This document shows positions 62,807 through 64,000 of a stretch of DNA of 64,000 bases, piece after piece. The stretch is from Cyanoderma ruficeps. Lineage: Eukaryota > Chordata > Aves > Passeriformes > Timaliidae. The notes under the pieces were generated by a model, which was not told the origin of the DNA, made no database searches, and was given only the letters and a program-made list of their open reading frames with translations. Every line of letters starts with the position of its first letter. Within the stretch, counting starts at the first letter, position 1. The position numbers were made by a program, and so were the translations under genes. The stretch spans positions 9,704,399-9,768,398 of the forward strand of contig VZDJ01007747.1 of the NCBI GenBank assembly GCA_008694505.1. The letters run 5' to 3'.

Positions 62807-64000
62807 GTAATCTCCATAATCAGAATTGCTTAGAGTTCCAGTCATTAATTAGAGTACTGAACATACATTAATTATTTTTTTTACATTTCATTGGTTGAAA
62901 AACTACTGAAAGTTAGTACACTGGAGCAGTATACTATCACATAGCCCACTAGTCATCAGAAATACAGTGCTATTTCAAGTTTATTCATTGGTATGCTAAA
63001 ACCAGCATAAATAATTTCCTTGTCATGGAACAAATACAACCCATTTAACACCCATGGTTAACTCAGAAAATGAAGAAGTATTTACACAGGGAAATGTACT
63101 GTCATCGCAAACACTTATGTATCTTACAAACCAAATTTATTTCCACAGCCAGTGGACTAAGAGCCATGCACTAAGGCTCCACCTCTCTAAAGACCAATAC
63201 TTCTTTAGCAGAACATGTCTTTGCATAAACACTTACAATGGCAAGTGTTGGTAACTCCACCGAAACAGAACTGATCTCCCATTTTGAAGAAAATATTTCC
63301 TTTTCTTCCCTGGATCTGAGACTGTGATCCTAACACAATTGAAATTTTGAAACAAACAAAAATATTTTTTAAAATATCAGGTCATTAAAGGGTGAAATTC
63401 ATTCCCACAGGGCATTATGGAGACCAAAAGCACAACTTAATTCATAGAGGACTTCAATATATGCTTTGAAACCAGGCTGACTGTTGGCAATTGGAAATAA
63501 TAATTATTCTCAGGAGATTCCAGAATTACCAACTTCTAAAAGACAGGAAGGCATATCAGAGTCCAACACTCCTTTCCCTTTCTGTCTGTGAATATTCGCT
63601 ACTGTCCACTGTCACAAGCAAGACACAGATTACATGACTTTGGGCAAGATGATTTATCTTGCCAATTTTGAGAATTCTGCCCCCCCCCCAACCAAAAGAG
63701 TTAATAGTTTTTTCTTGTTCTTCAGATACTTGAATCAATTGTTAGAACTACTGGTATGTCTTTATTACAGTTGGCATTAAAAGGATTGTGAAATATCATT
63801 GCTAACAAAGGAATCATTAATATTATTAAATGTCTTTCATTAACATTATTGACAAAATTGCCAAAGTTTTTTTTTTCCTAAACGTGGATCAAACTTGAAC
63901 TTTCTTACAGTATTCTATCTTGACCTGGATTCTTACGGCCAAGGTCGAGAAACAGCCCATGTGTATCTATGGGCTCTAATGTTCGCCCTTTATCCCAAAT
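62807..64000 (+). other. ANXA10: annexin A10 intron 4, partial
   Basis: Begins with the donor gtaatc and continues past the window end. No acceptor followed by repeat-2 annexin sequence was found. It contains a C10 tract at 63680-63689. GC is slightly higher in the last 100 bases (from about 63910), without a recognised feature. Confidence 0.8.
63680..63689 (+). repeat. C10 homopolymer tract
   Basis: Ten cytosines in a row. A likely sequencing or length-variation hotspot. Confidence 0.9.

Noticed and set aside
1..64000. CRISPR arrays, operons, prophage or other bacterial-type systems
   Set aside because: Intron-containing vertebrate gene structure and CR1 repeats show this is animal nuclear DNA. 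No regularly spaced direct repeats were seen.

Overview
This window is vertebrate nuclear DNA, almost certainly from a bird. Three observations support this. It is AT-rich and intron-rich, with no long open reading frames. It carries several decayed CR1 LINE copies, including 3' tails of the avian type. It also holds an LTR whose promoter-to-polyA arrangement resembles the ERVL-like LTRs common in bird genomes. The species cannot be named from the sequence alone.

The only protein-coding gene I can support is the 5' part of ANXA10 (annexin A10) on the + strand. Four coding exons are present: 46611-46628, 56540-56621, 58532-58626 and 62693-62806. Their splice sites and phases agree, and together they encode the first 103 residues: the N-terminal tail, annexin repeat 1 and the start of repeat 2. 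The remaining exons lie beyond position 64000. The repeat-1 calcium loop is degenerate, as is known for annexin A10.

The 46.5 kb upstream of ANXA10 looks like a gene desert. I found no convincing exon there. Most short ORFs in it are chance readings, or readings through repeats. The recognisable content is old mobile DNA: a CR1 fragment at about 1925-2080 (+), a CR1 3' end at about 5345-6014 (+), a solo ERVL-like LTR at 15289-15812 (-) flanked by a 5-bp target duplication, a CR1 tail at about 24130-24210 (-) beside a GC-rich block at 24241-24640, a CR1 3' end at about 28273-28475 (-), and a larger deleted CR1 at about 37760-38500 (-) with reverse-transcriptase sequence. In mammals the ANXA10 upstream neighbour is SPOCK3, transcribed divergently. 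No SPOCK3 exon was recognised here, which would fit the long intergenic gap between the two.

Region by region: 1-46528 is intergenic with repeats; 46530-46628 holds the putative ANXA10 promoter or first exon; 46629-56539 is intron 1; 56622-58531 is intron 2; 58627-62692 is intron 3; 62807 onward is intron 4. No RNA gene, CRISPR array or new multi-gene system was found.
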